Assembly (NCBI RefSeq): GCF_039535115.1
Contig: NZ_BAAAWO010000001.1
Span: 3,534,001 to 3,598,000 of the forward strand
DNA: 64,000 nucleotides
Direction: 5' to 3'
From: Paeniglutamicibacter sulfureus
GTDB taxonomy: Bacteria; Actinomycetota; Actinomycetes; Actinomycetales; Micrococcaceae
Shown in pieces: positions 16,101-23,380 of the stretch (its first letter is position 1; the number at the start of each line of letters is the position of its first letter). The notes beneath the pieces were generated by a model. The model was not told where the DNA came from. It searched no databases and was given only the letters and a program-made list of their open reading frames with translations. Both the position numbers and the translations under genes were made by a program.

Positions 16101-18075
16101 GGTCGTGGGTGATGTCCTCGATCCGCCAGCTGGTGGCCCCCAGCGCGAACACGTCGGTGACGCGGGACTCGTAGACCATTTCCTCGTCGAGCTCGCCCAC
16201 CCGGCGCCCGCCCTTGGCACCGTCCTTGCTGGAGGAATCCTCGGAACCGACAAGATACACGCCGAAAAGTCCGCGGTCCGGGATCGTGCCGCCGCTGACG
16301 ACGGCCAGTCGCTGCGCGCCCGGCCGGCCCGTGAGCACCCCGGCGTCGCGGTCCCAGACGATGCGCGGTCGCAGTTGCGCGAACTCGTCCGAGGGATACT
16401 TGCCCGCCAGCATTTCCAGTGTCGCGGTGAACGCGGCGCGCGGCAGCGAGGCATAGGGCGCCGAACGGCGGACCGTCTCAAACCAGGCCTCCACACCCAC
16501 GTCCTCCAGCGCGCACGCCGCCAGCGTCTGTTGCGCCAGCACGTCCAGCGGGTTGGCGGGAATGTGCAGCTTTTCGATCTTGCCCTCGCGCATGCGCGAG
16601 ACGGTCAGTGCGGTGCTCAACAAATCCGACCGGTGCTTCGGGAAGAAGGTTCCTGTGGAAGTCTCGCCAACCTGGTGCCCGGCGCGGCCCACGCGCTGCA
16701 GGCCCGAGGCCACCGAAGGCGGCGACTCGACCTGGATCACCAGGTCAACCAGGCCCATGTCGATGCCCAGTTCCAGGGAACTGGTGGCCACCACGGCCCG
16801 CAGCACCCCGGTCTTAAGATCGTCCTCGATGTTCGCCCGGGTTTCCTTGGACACCGAGCCATGGTGCGCGCGGGCCAACGGTGCCACCGCCCCTCGCTCG
16901 CCCGCCGGGACACTGGTGGCGGTCGTTCCGGCCTGGGCCATCATGGCAGCCGGCATTCCGGTGCCCGGCTGGACCCGCGCCGCGGGCGTGCCTGCACCCG
17001 TCTCGGCTCCGGTGGAACCGATGCCGTTGGAGGCGAAGGTCGCTTCGGGGACGGCGTCCGTCCCCGCCGCCCGGGATTCGTGGATCTCGTTCAGCCGCCC
17101 GGTCAGCCGCTCGGCCAGCCTGCGCGAATTGGCAAAGACGATGGTGGAGCGGTTCGCCTCGATCAAATCGACGATCTGTTCCTCGACGTGCGGCCAGATG
17201 CTGGCCTGCGGGGCCAGCCCGGAACCGGGTCCCAGGTCGTGGGCGGCCGCGGCGGCGGGCAGGTCGGTCATGTCCTCGACAGGTACCCGCACGCTCAGTT
17301 CCCAGGTCTTGGTGATCGGCGGGGCGATGATGCTCACCGGGGCGGTGCCGCCCAGGAAGCGGGCCACCTCGTCGCGCGGTTCGACGGTGGCGGAGAGCCC
17401 GATGCGTTGGGCGGGGGCAGGGAGCAGGGCATCGAGGCGCTCCAGGGACAACGCAAGGTGGGCCCCGCGCTTGGTGCCGGCCACCGCGTGGACCTCATCG
17501 ATGATCACGGTGTGCACGCCGGTGAGGGATTCGCGGGCCCTGGAGGTGAGCATCAGGTAGAGCGACTCGGGGGTGGTGATGAGGATGTCGGGCGGGTTGG
17601 TCACCAGCTTGCGGCGTTCGTTGGCCGGGGTGTCGCCGGAGCGCACGCCGACCGACACCTGGGGCACCGCGAGTCCCAGGTGCGCGGCGGTGGCCTTGAT
17701 GCCCACCAGCGGAGCGCGCAGGTTGCGCTCCACATCCACGCCAAGTGCCTTCAACGGCGAAATGTAGAGCACCTTGGTGCCGCCGGATGTGGTCTCGGCC
17801 TTTTTGTCCTTGGACGCCCCCGATTCCAGTCCCGGAAGTGCGGGGGCCGTGATCTCCGTGGCGGTGCGGGCGAAGGAATCCAAGGCCCACAGGAACGCCG
17901 ACAGGGTCTTGCCCGATCCCGTGGGGGCAACGACCAAGGCATGTCGGCCCGTGGAGATGGCGTCCCACGCTCCGATCTGGGCGGGCGTCGGCGCGGCGAA
18001 GGCTCCCTCGAACCAGGCCCGCGTCGCGGGGGTGAACCGCTCAAGGACGTGCGCCGCTTCAACATTCTTAGCCAT
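13180..18075 (-). CDS. lhr: Lhr-type ATP-dependent helicase
   Basis: A 1631-residue superfamily 2 helicase of the long Lhr class. The N-terminal core shows P-T-P-A-Q (29-33), Walker A A-P-T-G-S-G-K-T (50-57), D-E-V-H (193-196) and S-A-T (228-230). The second RecA domain ends Q-R-V-G-R-A-G-H. The remainder is the large winged-helix and C-terminal region typical of actinobacterial Lhr, which unwinds RNA:DNA hybrids and works in DNA repair. A Gly/Ala/Pro-rich insertion of about 65 residues lies before R-A-H-H-G-S-V. The start M-A-K-N at 18075 is preferred over an upstream Met because the family begins there. Confidence 0.93.
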   Translation of the reverse strand: MAKNVEAAHVLERFTPATRAWFEGAFAAPTPAQIGAWDAISTGRHALVVAPTGSGKTLSAFLWALDSFARTATEITAPALPGLESGASKDKKAETTSGGTKVLYISPLKALGVDVERNLRAPLVGIKATAAHLGLAVPQVSVGVRSGDTPANERRKLVTNPPDILITTPESLYLMLTSRARESLTGVHTVIIDEVHAVAGTKRGAHLALSLERLDALLPAPAQRIGLSATVEPRDEVARFLGGTAPVSIIAPPITKTWELSVRVPVEDMTDLPAAAAAHDLGPGSGLAPQASIWPHVEEQIVDLIEANRSTIVFANSRRLAERLTGRLNEIHESRAAGTDAVPEATFASNGIGSTGAETGAGTPAARVQPGTGMPAAMMAQAGTTATSVPAGERGAVAPLARAHHGSVSKETRANIEDDLKTGVLRAVVATSSLELGIDMGLVDLVIQVESPPSVASGLQRVGRAGHQVGETSTGTFFPKHRSDLLSTALTVSRMREGKIEKLHIPANPLDVLAQQTLAACALEDVGVEAWFETVRRSAPYASLPRAAFTATLEMLAGKYPSDEFAQLRPRIVWDRDAGVLTGRPGAQRLAVVSGGTIPDRGLFGVYLVGSEDSSSKDGAKGGRRVGELDEEMVYESRVTDVFALGATSWRIEDITHDRVLVSPAFGQPGKLPFWKGDTQGRPVELGEALGKFTSELVNLPAEASREKLAGIGLDAFAAGNLLNYLGAQAEATTVVPSDKTLVVERFVDELGDWRVILHSPFGLPVHSPWALAVGARLHERYGLDGSAMAADDGIVLRVPAMDDEPPGAELFFFESDEIEDVVTAQVGNSALFASRFRECASRALLLPRTSPGKRTPLWQQRQRSAQLLDVARKYPDFPIILETVRECLNDVYDLPALKNLLAAVGSRGIAVREVQTRTPSPFAQSLLFGYVAQFLYEGDSPLAERRAAALSLDPALLGELLGRTELRELLDAKVIARTQGELQRTAENRKLAGLEGAADLLRLLGPLDAQAVADRLRHEDEAASAADAVEAAAGYLEQLVRSNRALAVRLGGREVFAAIEDAPRLRDGLGVPLPHGVPLAFIDPVADPVGDLVSRFARTHGPFTAGDVAAALGLGVAVVVSVLERLVSDSRVMVGAFRPAEMLLDSPVTGGSATEYCDAGVLRMIRTRSLAALRAEVEPVDQETFARFLPGWQGIGAGLRGIDGVLAVIEQLAGVPVPASALESHVLPARVRDYRPAMLDELMSAGEVLVSGAGALAGTDGWIALHTAENAPLSLPLPDTSALGPLATELFSVLGSSGAYFVPQLARLLAVAPPDGSGTASGSEPSSAEVLEALWELFWASAVAPDTLAPIRQLVSGGKAAHRVPALAPRARTARLGRMAMLRSSRTDGAADVTGRRQLPDSASGRWGALPAPEKDTTIRAHAAAEFLLERYGVVTRGSVAAESVPGGFGQLYRVLGRLEEAGHTRRGYFVERLGAAQFSTSATIDRLRALVREPGHGAPPVALALAATDPANPYGAALGWPEAAGGHRPGRKAGALVVLLDGALALYVERGGKTVLGFGALSGDQDSAAADPAVLDAIATELVAVLRRAAIAKLGIEKINGKPVLETPVGTALLRAGFYSSPSGLRFRS

Positions 18076-18135
18076 CGACCCCAGCCTAAGCGCTCGCAGG
18101 GTCAATTAGGGGACGGATTACCGCAGGGGCCCCGG

Positions 18136-18594
18136 CTAGACGTGGTGGTACTTGCCGCCACCGGAGATTTCCTGGGCTCGGTAGAGCTGCTCGGTGAGGA
18201 TCAGCCGCACCAGCTGGTGCGGGAAGACCAGTTTTGACAGGCTCCAGACGAAGTCGGCGCGGGAATGGACCGATTCGTCGACCCCGTAGGCGCCGCCGAT
18301 CACCACGGTGATGTTCCGCGAAGTGTCGAAGGGTCGCTGCAGGGTCTTGGCCAGGGTCGGGGAATCGATGTTCTTGCCCCGCTCATCCAGCAGCACCAGG
18401 AAATCCCGGGAATCGACCTTCGCCAGGATTCGCTCGGATTCCTCGGCGCGGGCCGAATCCCCCTCGCGTGCCGAGTGGGGGAGCAGCTGCCACTTGAGGT
18501 CGAAGGGCTTCTTCATGCGTTTTTCGTAGCGTTCGATGCCCTCGGTCACCCAGGATTCATGTTTCTTGCCGATGGCCAGCACGCGAATTGTCAT
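18136..18594 (-). CDS. rlmH: 23S rRNA (pseudouridine1915-N3)-methyltransferase RlmH
   Basis: 152 residues with the SPOUT-fold methyltransferase signature: L-L-D-E-R-G-K near residue 75, the SAM loop I-G-G-A-Y-G-V near 105, and the C-terminal L-T-E-Q-L-Y-R-A. The protein N3-methylates pseudouridine 1915 in helix 69 of 23S rRNA at the subunit interface. Start M-T-I-R-V-L-A-I-G with GGAAG upstream. It lies 60 bases upstream of lhr on the same strand and may share its transcript. Confidence 0.95.
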   Translation of the reverse strand: MTIRVLAIGKKHESWVTEGIERYEKRMKKPFDLKWQLLPHSAREGDSARAEESERILAKVDSRDFLVLLDERGKNIDSPTLAKTLQRPFDTSRNITVVIGGAYGVDESVHSRADFVWSLSKLVFPHQLVRLILTEQLYRAQEISGGGKYHHV

Positions 18595-18692
18595 GCTTCC
18601 ATCTTCCCGCATGCCGGTCCAAGCCTCCGGCACGCGGGGAGGAGGGCTGCCGCTTCGGGCCGTGCCAAGGCACGGACGTTAGGCTGGATTTC

Positions 18693-19397
18693 ATGAATTC
18701 ACCGCGCCGGACCGGGAAGAACCGCAGCCATGCCGGGTCGATCCTGGTTTTTTCCCTCGCCATTTTGCTGGGGCTTTTTGCCGTGGCACGCCGCATCTGG
18801 GTTTCGGCGCGCGCCGGCGGGGTTCCCAGTGTCTGGGACATCCCGGTCCTGGAATGGATGGTGTCGAACCGGAATGCGGCCACGACGGACGCGGCCTGGT
18901 TCTTCACCATCCTGGGGGACACCCCTGCCATGACCATTCTGGCGTTGTGCATTGCAGTTCTGTTCTCATGGCGCACCCGTGGCGTGTGGCCGGGAGTGCT
19001 CATCGCCGTGACGGCCGCGGGTTCCGTGGCATTGACGGTCGTGCTCAAGGCCACCCTGGGCCGGGCGCGGCCTTCACTGGACAGCGTTCTTGCCCCGCTC
19101 CCCGCGTCCTTTGCCTTCCCCAGCGGCCACGCACTGAATTCCATGGCGATCCTGGGGGTTGTCGGATACCTGTCGATCCTCATTTTTCGCACCCTCTGGG
19201 CGCGAGTCCTGGTCCTGTGCACCTTGGCGTGCTTTGTGCTTGGCGTGGGATGGAGCCGGATCTACTTGGGGCACCACTGGCTGACCGATGTCCTGGGTGG
19301 ATTGCTCATCGGCGGCGCATGGGCTGCTGTCGTCATCCTCCTGCATCACTTCGTGCTGCTCAGGAACCGGCGCAGGGTCAGGTGGCTGCAGCTCTAG
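18693..19397 (+). CDS. PAP2-family membrane phosphatase
   Basis: 234 residues with about five to six transmembrane helices. All three phosphatase motifs are present: K-A-T-L-G-R-A-R-P (C1), P-S-G-H (C2) and S-R-I-Y-L-G-H-H-W-L-T-D (C3, with the nucleophilic His). Members dephosphorylate lipid phosphates such as undecaprenyl pyrophosphate or phosphatidic acid at the outer face of the membrane. Arg/Lys residues before helix 1 fit an inside N-terminus. It is divergent from rlmH. Confidence 0.9.
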   Translation: MNSPRRTGKNRSHAGSILVFSLAILLGLFAVARRIWVSARAGGVPSVWDIPVLEWMVSNRNAATTDAAWFFTILGDTPAMTILALCIAVLFSWRTRGVWPGVLIAVTAAGSVALTVVLKATLGRARPSLDSVLAPLPASFAFPSGHALNSMAILGVVGYLSILIFRTLWARVLVLCTLACFVLGVGWSRIYLGHHWLTDVLGGLLIGGAWAAVVILLHHFVLLRNRRRVRWLQL

Positions 19398-19488
19398 GTT
19401 CCAGTGACTTGCCCCTGCGGCACCCGATGGTTTTTGGGGCACGCTCTTCCCTCGAACCAACGCCGCCAACGGGCGTAGGCTGACATGC

Positions 19489-20262
19489 ATGAGGGTGAGT
19501 GTTCTCGGCGGCAGCGGAAACATGGGCAAGCGGGTCGTCGGCCTGTTGCAGGAGGCCGGCCACGACGTGGTGGTTGCGAGCCGTTCATCGGGCGTTGACG
19601 CCTACACGGGATTTGGCTTGGCGGTGGCGCTGCGCGGTGCCGATACCGTGGTGGACTGCCTGAACATGACATCGGTCAACGCGCGAGCCTGCATAGATTT
19701 CCATGAAACCACGGCCAAGAACATCATTCGCTCCGCGGAGCAGGAAGGCGTCAAGCACCTGGTGTGCATCTCGATCATCAATGCCCGCAATCCGGAGGTC
19801 AACCGGCGCATGGGCTACTACCGGGGCAAGGCCGCGCAGGAGGCCCGCTACCAAAACGCCAAGATCCCCACGACCATTGTTCGTTCCACCCAGTGGTTCG
19901 AGCTGGCCGAGACCTTGCTGGACCAGATGAAAATCGGGCCTGTGGCGGTGGTGCCGCATATGCATTGCCAGCCGGTCGCGGCCGATGCGGTGGCGCAATT
20001 GGTTGTTTCCATGGCCGAGGCGGGGTCGGACGCTCCGGCTGGAGTTGAACTTGCAGGTCCCGAACCCCGCAACATGGCCCGGCTGGCGCGCCTTGTTGCC
20101 AGGAGCAACGCCGCCGCGAACCACCGTGGGCCGCATCCCCGCGTCATTGGCGTCCCGGTGCCGGGAATGAAGGCGTTGAACGGCGGGCTGCTCCCCGCCA
20201 ACGCCGTCCGTACTGATCCAACGACCTTTGAGCAGTGGCTGGCCAACGGCCGCAGAGCCTAG
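19489..20262 (+). CDS. NAD(P)-binding NmrA/SDR-a-like protein
   Basis: 257 residues opening with M-R-V-S-V-L-G-G-S-G-N-M-G-K-R-V, an atypical-SDR Rossmann loop. No Y-x-x-x-K catalytic pair is seen in the expected place (Y-Y-R-G-K occurs at about 105), so it could be either a reductase or a redox sensor of the NmrA type. The C-terminal half (V-E-L-A-G-P-E, P-G-M-K-A-L) matches proteins annotated as SDR or NAD(P)H-binding. It stands alone after the PAP2 gene with a 90-base gap. Confidence 0.75.
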   Translation: MRVSVLGGSGNMGKRVVGLLQEAGHDVVVASRSSGVDAYTGFGLAVALRGADTVVDCLNMTSVNARACIDFHETTAKNIIRSAEQEGVKHLVCISIINARNPEVNRRMGYYRGKAAQEARYQNAKIPTTIVRSTQWFELAETLLDQMKIGPVAVVPHMHCQPVAADAVAQLVVSMAEAGSDAPAGVELAGPEPRNMARLARLVARSNAAANHRGPHPRVIGVPVPGMKALNGGLLPANAVRTDPTTFEQWLANGRRA

Positions 20263-20287
20263 GTTGCCCCTTCCAGTCACTCCGCAC

Positions 20288-21184
20288 CTATGCGAGCCGG
20301 AGTGGCCGAACGCCGAGCTGGATGCTGACTTCCTGTCCCCACGAGGCGGTGAGGCGGTCCTGCTCCATGCCGTCGCCAAACACCACTAGTTGGTCCGACG
20401 CCACGGTGAGGCGCAGCGGTTCGTTTGCTTCAAGCACGCCTTCCGTCAGGGACGTCCCCGTGATGGGGGAGGGCCACGCTTCGCGGACAAACCAGGCCAG
20501 TCGGGGGTCCGTCGGGGCCGGCAGTGGCCGACCTCCGCGTTCGAGGGCTATGGAGGCGCACCATCCGGTGGCGCCCGTTCCGGTGGAGACGATGAGCCCG
20601 GACGAAGAGTGCCTTTCGGTCCGTCCGTCCGGAGTCGTGAGCTGGTAACGGGCAGACTGGTGGGAAGGGTGCCCGATGAAAATCTCGTTGAGCCCCGACA
20701 GTTCCTGACCGTCGTCGAGCCGCGCCGTCACCATGGCAAGTTCCCGGCAGCGCAGCGCAATCCTGTCCCCGTCAGGGGCGGCGTTCTGCAGCAGCCGTAC
20801 GGCATCCGCGGTGGTGTGCCGGACCAGAACGCCCGGATTCATTCCCGGTTCCGGGTCGATCCCGATGACGGGCTGTCCGGTGAGGTACTTGGCCACATTG
20901 GCCACGAGTCCGTCCTGGCCCACGACGGCGATGACGTCCTCGGCGGTGAACAGAAACCTGCCCAGGTCTGCGCGTTCCACCTCGGCGCGGCGCCAGTCGG
21001 GCGGCGCCGCGGCGCGGATGGTTGCCAGCGCCGCGCCGAGCAACTCGTGGCGCGCCTGGACAGCGGCAAGGGTTCGGCCCCGGGTGCCAAGAAAGAATTC
21101 GGTCTGGCCGAGCGTGGCGTGCCGGTCCAGCAATTCCGCCAGCTCGGTGCGCCGATGGACGATGACGAGGCGAGGTGTTGCCAT
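20288..21184 (-). CDS. NAD kinase-like protein with altered GGDG motif
   Basis: 298 residues. The core matches the NADK/diacylglycerol-kinase fold: V-V-G-Q-D-G at 87-92 stands where NAD kinases have G-G-D-G, then V-I-G-I-D, L-N-E at 165-167, and S-S-G-L-I-V-S-T-G-T-G-A-T-G at 194-207. The first Gly of GGDG is Gln, while the Asp needed for catalysis is kept. It is therefore a divergent member, either an NAD kinase paralogue or a kinase for a related nucleotide. The SPFH gene ends eight bases upstream, so the two form an operon, divergent from a NrtR-type regulator, which suggests a place in NAD metabolism. Confidence 0.8.
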   Translation of the reverse strand: MATPRLVIVHRRTELAELLDRHATLGQTEFFLGTRGRTLAAVQARHELLGAALATIRAAAPPDWRRAEVERADLGRFLFTAEDVIAVVGQDGLVANVAKYLTGQPVIGIDPEPGMNPGVLVRHTTADAVRLLQNAAPDGDRIALRCRELAMVTARLDDGQELSGLNEIFIGHPSHQSARYQLTTPDGRTERHSSSGLIVSTGTGATGWCASIALERGGRPLPAPTDPRLAWFVREAWPSPITGTSLTEGVLEANEPLRLTVASDQLVVFGDGMEQDRLTASWGQEVSIQLGVRPLRLA

Positions 21185-21192
21185 GGCCGGGA

Positions 21193-22212
21193 CTACTTTC
21201 CGCCGGTGGCCGCGGCGCCCGGCTCCCGAATCAACCCGGCCAGTGCCCCGCTGAGCAGGTCCGGGGTGACGGTCAGGTTACCGATGTTCGGCAGCGAGCC
21301 GGCGGCCTCGCGGACCGCCAGAGCCAGCAGGGTGGCCTGGTCCATGCCCCGGTAGGCCTCCATGGCGGCGGCTTCCCGTGCTGCTTCCGCCTCGCCCACC
21401 AAACGGATCCGGTTGGCCTCGGCGGTGGCGCCGATGCCCCGGCGTTCGGCTTCCGCATTGGCCTGGATCAGGCCGGCGGCGGCCTGTTCCTCGGCTTCGC
21501 GCCTGGCGTTGGCACCCTCTTGGGCCACGAGGTGTTCGCGCCGGGAGGCCAGTTCGATCTGGCTGGCCATCTCGTTCTCCGAGATGGTCCGTTCGCGTTC
21601 GACCGCAACTGCCCGGCGTTCGTACACGGCACGGTCGGCCTCGGCCTGCAGTTGTTCGCGGACCGGTGTCTGAAGCGCCCGTTCGACCTCGGACTCCGGC
21701 CGGACGGCGAGGACCTGTACGCCGAGGATCTCGATACCGGTGGACACCAGCCGGGTATCGGCGCTCAGGGCCTCGGTGAGGAGGTTGCGAAGCTCGCTGA
21801 CGCCGTGTTCCAGCGACTGGGCGAGCGTGGTGGTGGCGATGTGGTCGATCGCGTGGCTCTGGCAGAGCTGGCCGATGATGGTGGTCACCTGCTCCTTGCC
21901 GCCGGAGGTTGCCGGGCCCGCCTGCTGGAGGGCGAAGTCGAGCCGGCTGGCCACGGACACCGGGTCCACGAAGCGGTAGGTGACGTTGGCCTGGACGCTG
22001 ACGTCCTGGTGGTCGCGGGTGATGGCGTGGAAGAGCGTGGGTAGTTCCTGGTCGTCGACGGGAACCTCGCTGAGTACGGATGACGCCGGCCGGAACCAAA
22101 ACGCCTGGCCCACACCCTGGTGCCTGACGGCGCCCTTTTGCAGGTGGACAACGTAACCGGTGGGGCTGCCCAGGAAGTGGCTGATCCAGGGGTAGCGCTT
22201 GATGGTGGCCAT
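21193..22212 (-). CDS. SPFH/band-7 domain protein
   Basis: 339 residues. It has the SPFH domain (about residues 20-190: P-V-D-D-Q-E-L-P, then V-S-V-Q-A-N-V-T-Y-R-F-V-D-P) followed by a long Glu/Ala/Arg-rich coiled coil (190-300: R-R-A-V-A-V-E-R-E-R-T, then A-E-A-E-R-R-G-I). This is the stomatin/prohibitin layout, but there is no N-terminal transmembrane helix, so any membrane contact must be through the domain surface or partners. GAGGAG is positioned about nine bases before the ATG at 22212. It is the first gene of an operon with the NAD-kinase-like gene and lies under two palindromes shared with the divergent NrtR-type gene. Confidence 0.88.
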   Translation of the reverse strand: MATIKRYPWISHFLGSPTGYVVHLQKGAVRHQGVGQAFWFRPASSVLSEVPVDDQELPTLFHAITRDHQDVSVQANVTYRFVDPVSVASRLDFALQQAGPATSGGKEQVTTIIGQLCQSHAIDHIATTTLAQSLEHGVSELRNLLTEALSADTRLVSTGIEILGVQVLAVRPESEVERALQTPVREQLQAEADRAVYERRAVAVERERTISENEMASQIELASRREHLVAQEGANARREAEEQAAAGLIQANAEAERRGIGATAEANRIRLVGEAEAAREAAAMEAYRGMDQATLLALAVREAAGSLPNIGNLTVTPDLLSGALAGLIREPGAAATGGK

Positions 22213-22239
22213 GGCGGGGGTTCTCCTCAAACTTCACTT

Positions 22240-22260
22240 TTGTCGTCACTTTGACGATAA
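22240..22260. promoter_or_regulatory. NrtR-type operator box 1
   Basis: A 21-bp dyad with arms TTGTCGTCA and TGACGATAA around CTT; 8 of 9 arm positions are symmetric. It lies 28 bases upstream of the SPFH start. Confidence 0.65.
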
Positions 22261-22284
22261 GACGAGCGTAGGGTGCTTACTGAA

Positions 22285-22305
22285 TTATTGTCAACATGAC
22301 GATAA
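22285..22305. promoter_or_regulatory. NrtR-type operator box 2
   Basis: A 21-bp dyad with arms TTATTGTCA and TGACGATAA around ACA; 8 of 9 arm positions are symmetric. The right arm is identical to that of box 1, and the centres are 45 bp apart. It ends 17 bases before the Nudix regulator start. Confidence 0.65.
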
Positions 22306-22322
22306 GTATTTATGATGGGTGC

Positions 22323-23057
22323 ATGCCTCAATCCCATCCGGAGCCCACGCGCTTCCCGGTGACGGTGGACATCGTCGCCCTCACCGTCCGCGACGATGCC
22401 CTGAACGTCCTGCTGATCACCCGCCTCATCGAGCCGTTCCGCGGCAAGCTCGCGCTGCCGGGAGGGTTCGTGCTTGCCGGAGAGGGCCTGGGGGAGGCTG
22501 CGATCCGCGAGCTGGCGGAGGAGGCCGGGGTCGAGCAGGTCCCGGGGCACCTGGAGCAGCTGCAGAGCTATGGGCCGAAGGGGCGTGACCCGCGCGGGGA
22601 TGTGCTCACCGTGGCCCACCTGATGCTGGCGCCCAACTTTCCCGTATTGTCCGCCGGAAGCGACGCCGAGCACGCCGCTTGGTATCCGGTCAGCCACGTT
22701 CTGGAGGGGGAAACCGAACTTGCCTTCGACCACGGGCGCATCCTGGCCGATGCCGTGGAGCGGGCGCGGTCAAAGCTCGAGTACTCGCCGCTGGGGGCGG
22801 CGTTCTGCGGGGAGGAGTTCACCATCGCCCAGCTCCGCGCCGTGTATGAGGCGGTGTGGGGCACCCGCCTGGATCCCCGGAACTTCCACCGCAAGGCCAC
22901 GGGAAACCCCGGTTTCCTCGAGGACACCGGCCGAATGACCGCGGGCGACGCCGGTCGCCCTGCGGCGCTTTTCCGGCTCGCGCCGGCGGCCCGTTCCGCG
23001 GCGGGAGAACCAGTCCGGGCGGTGCTCAACCCGCCTCTCATGCGGCCTCGCCCTTAA
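22323..23057 (+). CDS. NrtR-type Nudix transcriptional regulator
   Basis: 244 residues. The N-terminal Nudix domain has an intact Nudix box at 48-70 (G-F-V-L-A-G-E, then R-E-L-A-E-E-A-G-V), so ADP-ribose or related hydrolysis is possible. The C-terminal part (about 165-205: F-T-I-A-Q-L-R-A-V-Y-E-A-V-W-G, N-F-H-R-K) is the winged-helix module of the NrtR family, which represses NAD-metabolism genes and senses ADP-ribose-type ligands. Two palindromes lie in its own promoter, shared with the divergent SPFH/NAD-kinase-like operon. Start at 22323 because upstream in-frame codons fall inside box 2. Confidence 0.85.
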   Translation: MPQSHPEPTRFPVTVDIVALTVRDDALNVLLITRLIEPFRGKLALPGGFVLAGEGLGEAAIRELAEEAGVEQVPGHLEQLQSYGPKGRDPRGDVLTVAHLMLAPNFPVLSAGSDAEHAAWYPVSHVLEGETELAFDHGRILADAVERARSKLEYSPLGAAFCGEEFTIAQLRAVYEAVWGTRLDPRNFHRKATGNPGFLEDTGRMTAGDAGRPAALFRLAPAARSAAGEPVRAVLNPPLMRPRP

Positions 23058-23173
23058 TGGTCGGCGCCGCCGACAAGAACTGTGAGCGTTGCCCCCCCGG
23101 CGTCGCCAAACGAGGAATCTTGCGAGAATTTTGTTGGCGTTGCGTTGCTGTGAGGTCAATTTCCGGGCAAAGC

Positions 23174-23218
23174 AAAAGGCCCCGAATCCCTTGTTTAGAG
23201 GGGAATCGGGGCCTTTTT
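23174..23218 (-). terminator. Terminator after tRNA-Ser(CGA)
   Basis: AAAAGGCCCCGAATCCC pairs across a short loop with GGGAATCGGGGCCTTTTT directly behind the 3' end of the tRNA. It has T-runs on both sides, so it may also stop the regulator transcript from the other strand. Confidence 0.85.
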
Positions 23219-23219
23219 C

Positions 23220-23310
23220 TGGCGGTGACGGAGGGATTTGAACCCTCGGTACGGGGTTACCGTACACAACATTTCGAGTGTTGCACCTTCGGCCGCTCGG
23301 ACACGTCACC
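23220..23310 (-). tRNA. tRNA-Ser (anticodon CGA)
   Basis: The 91-base gene includes an encoded CCA end. The acceptor arms GGTGACG and CGTCACC pair, the T-loop GGTTCAAATCC is present, and a long variable arm (GTACGG/CCGTAC type) marks a class II tRNA. The anticodon loop CTCGAAA gives CGA, read as serine (UCG codons). Confidence 0.95.
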
Positions 23311-23380
23311 AGACCAGAACACTCTACCGGGTAAATGGCCCACAACAAAAACGAGTCATCTTTCGGGGCAGAATGTAGCC

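Noticed and set aside
14773..18237. Very long plus-strand open frame opposite the helicase gene
   Set aside because: It mirrors lhr on the other strand; high-GC codon use leaves the complementary frame open. Residue content is rich in Gly, His, Arg and Gln with no domain.
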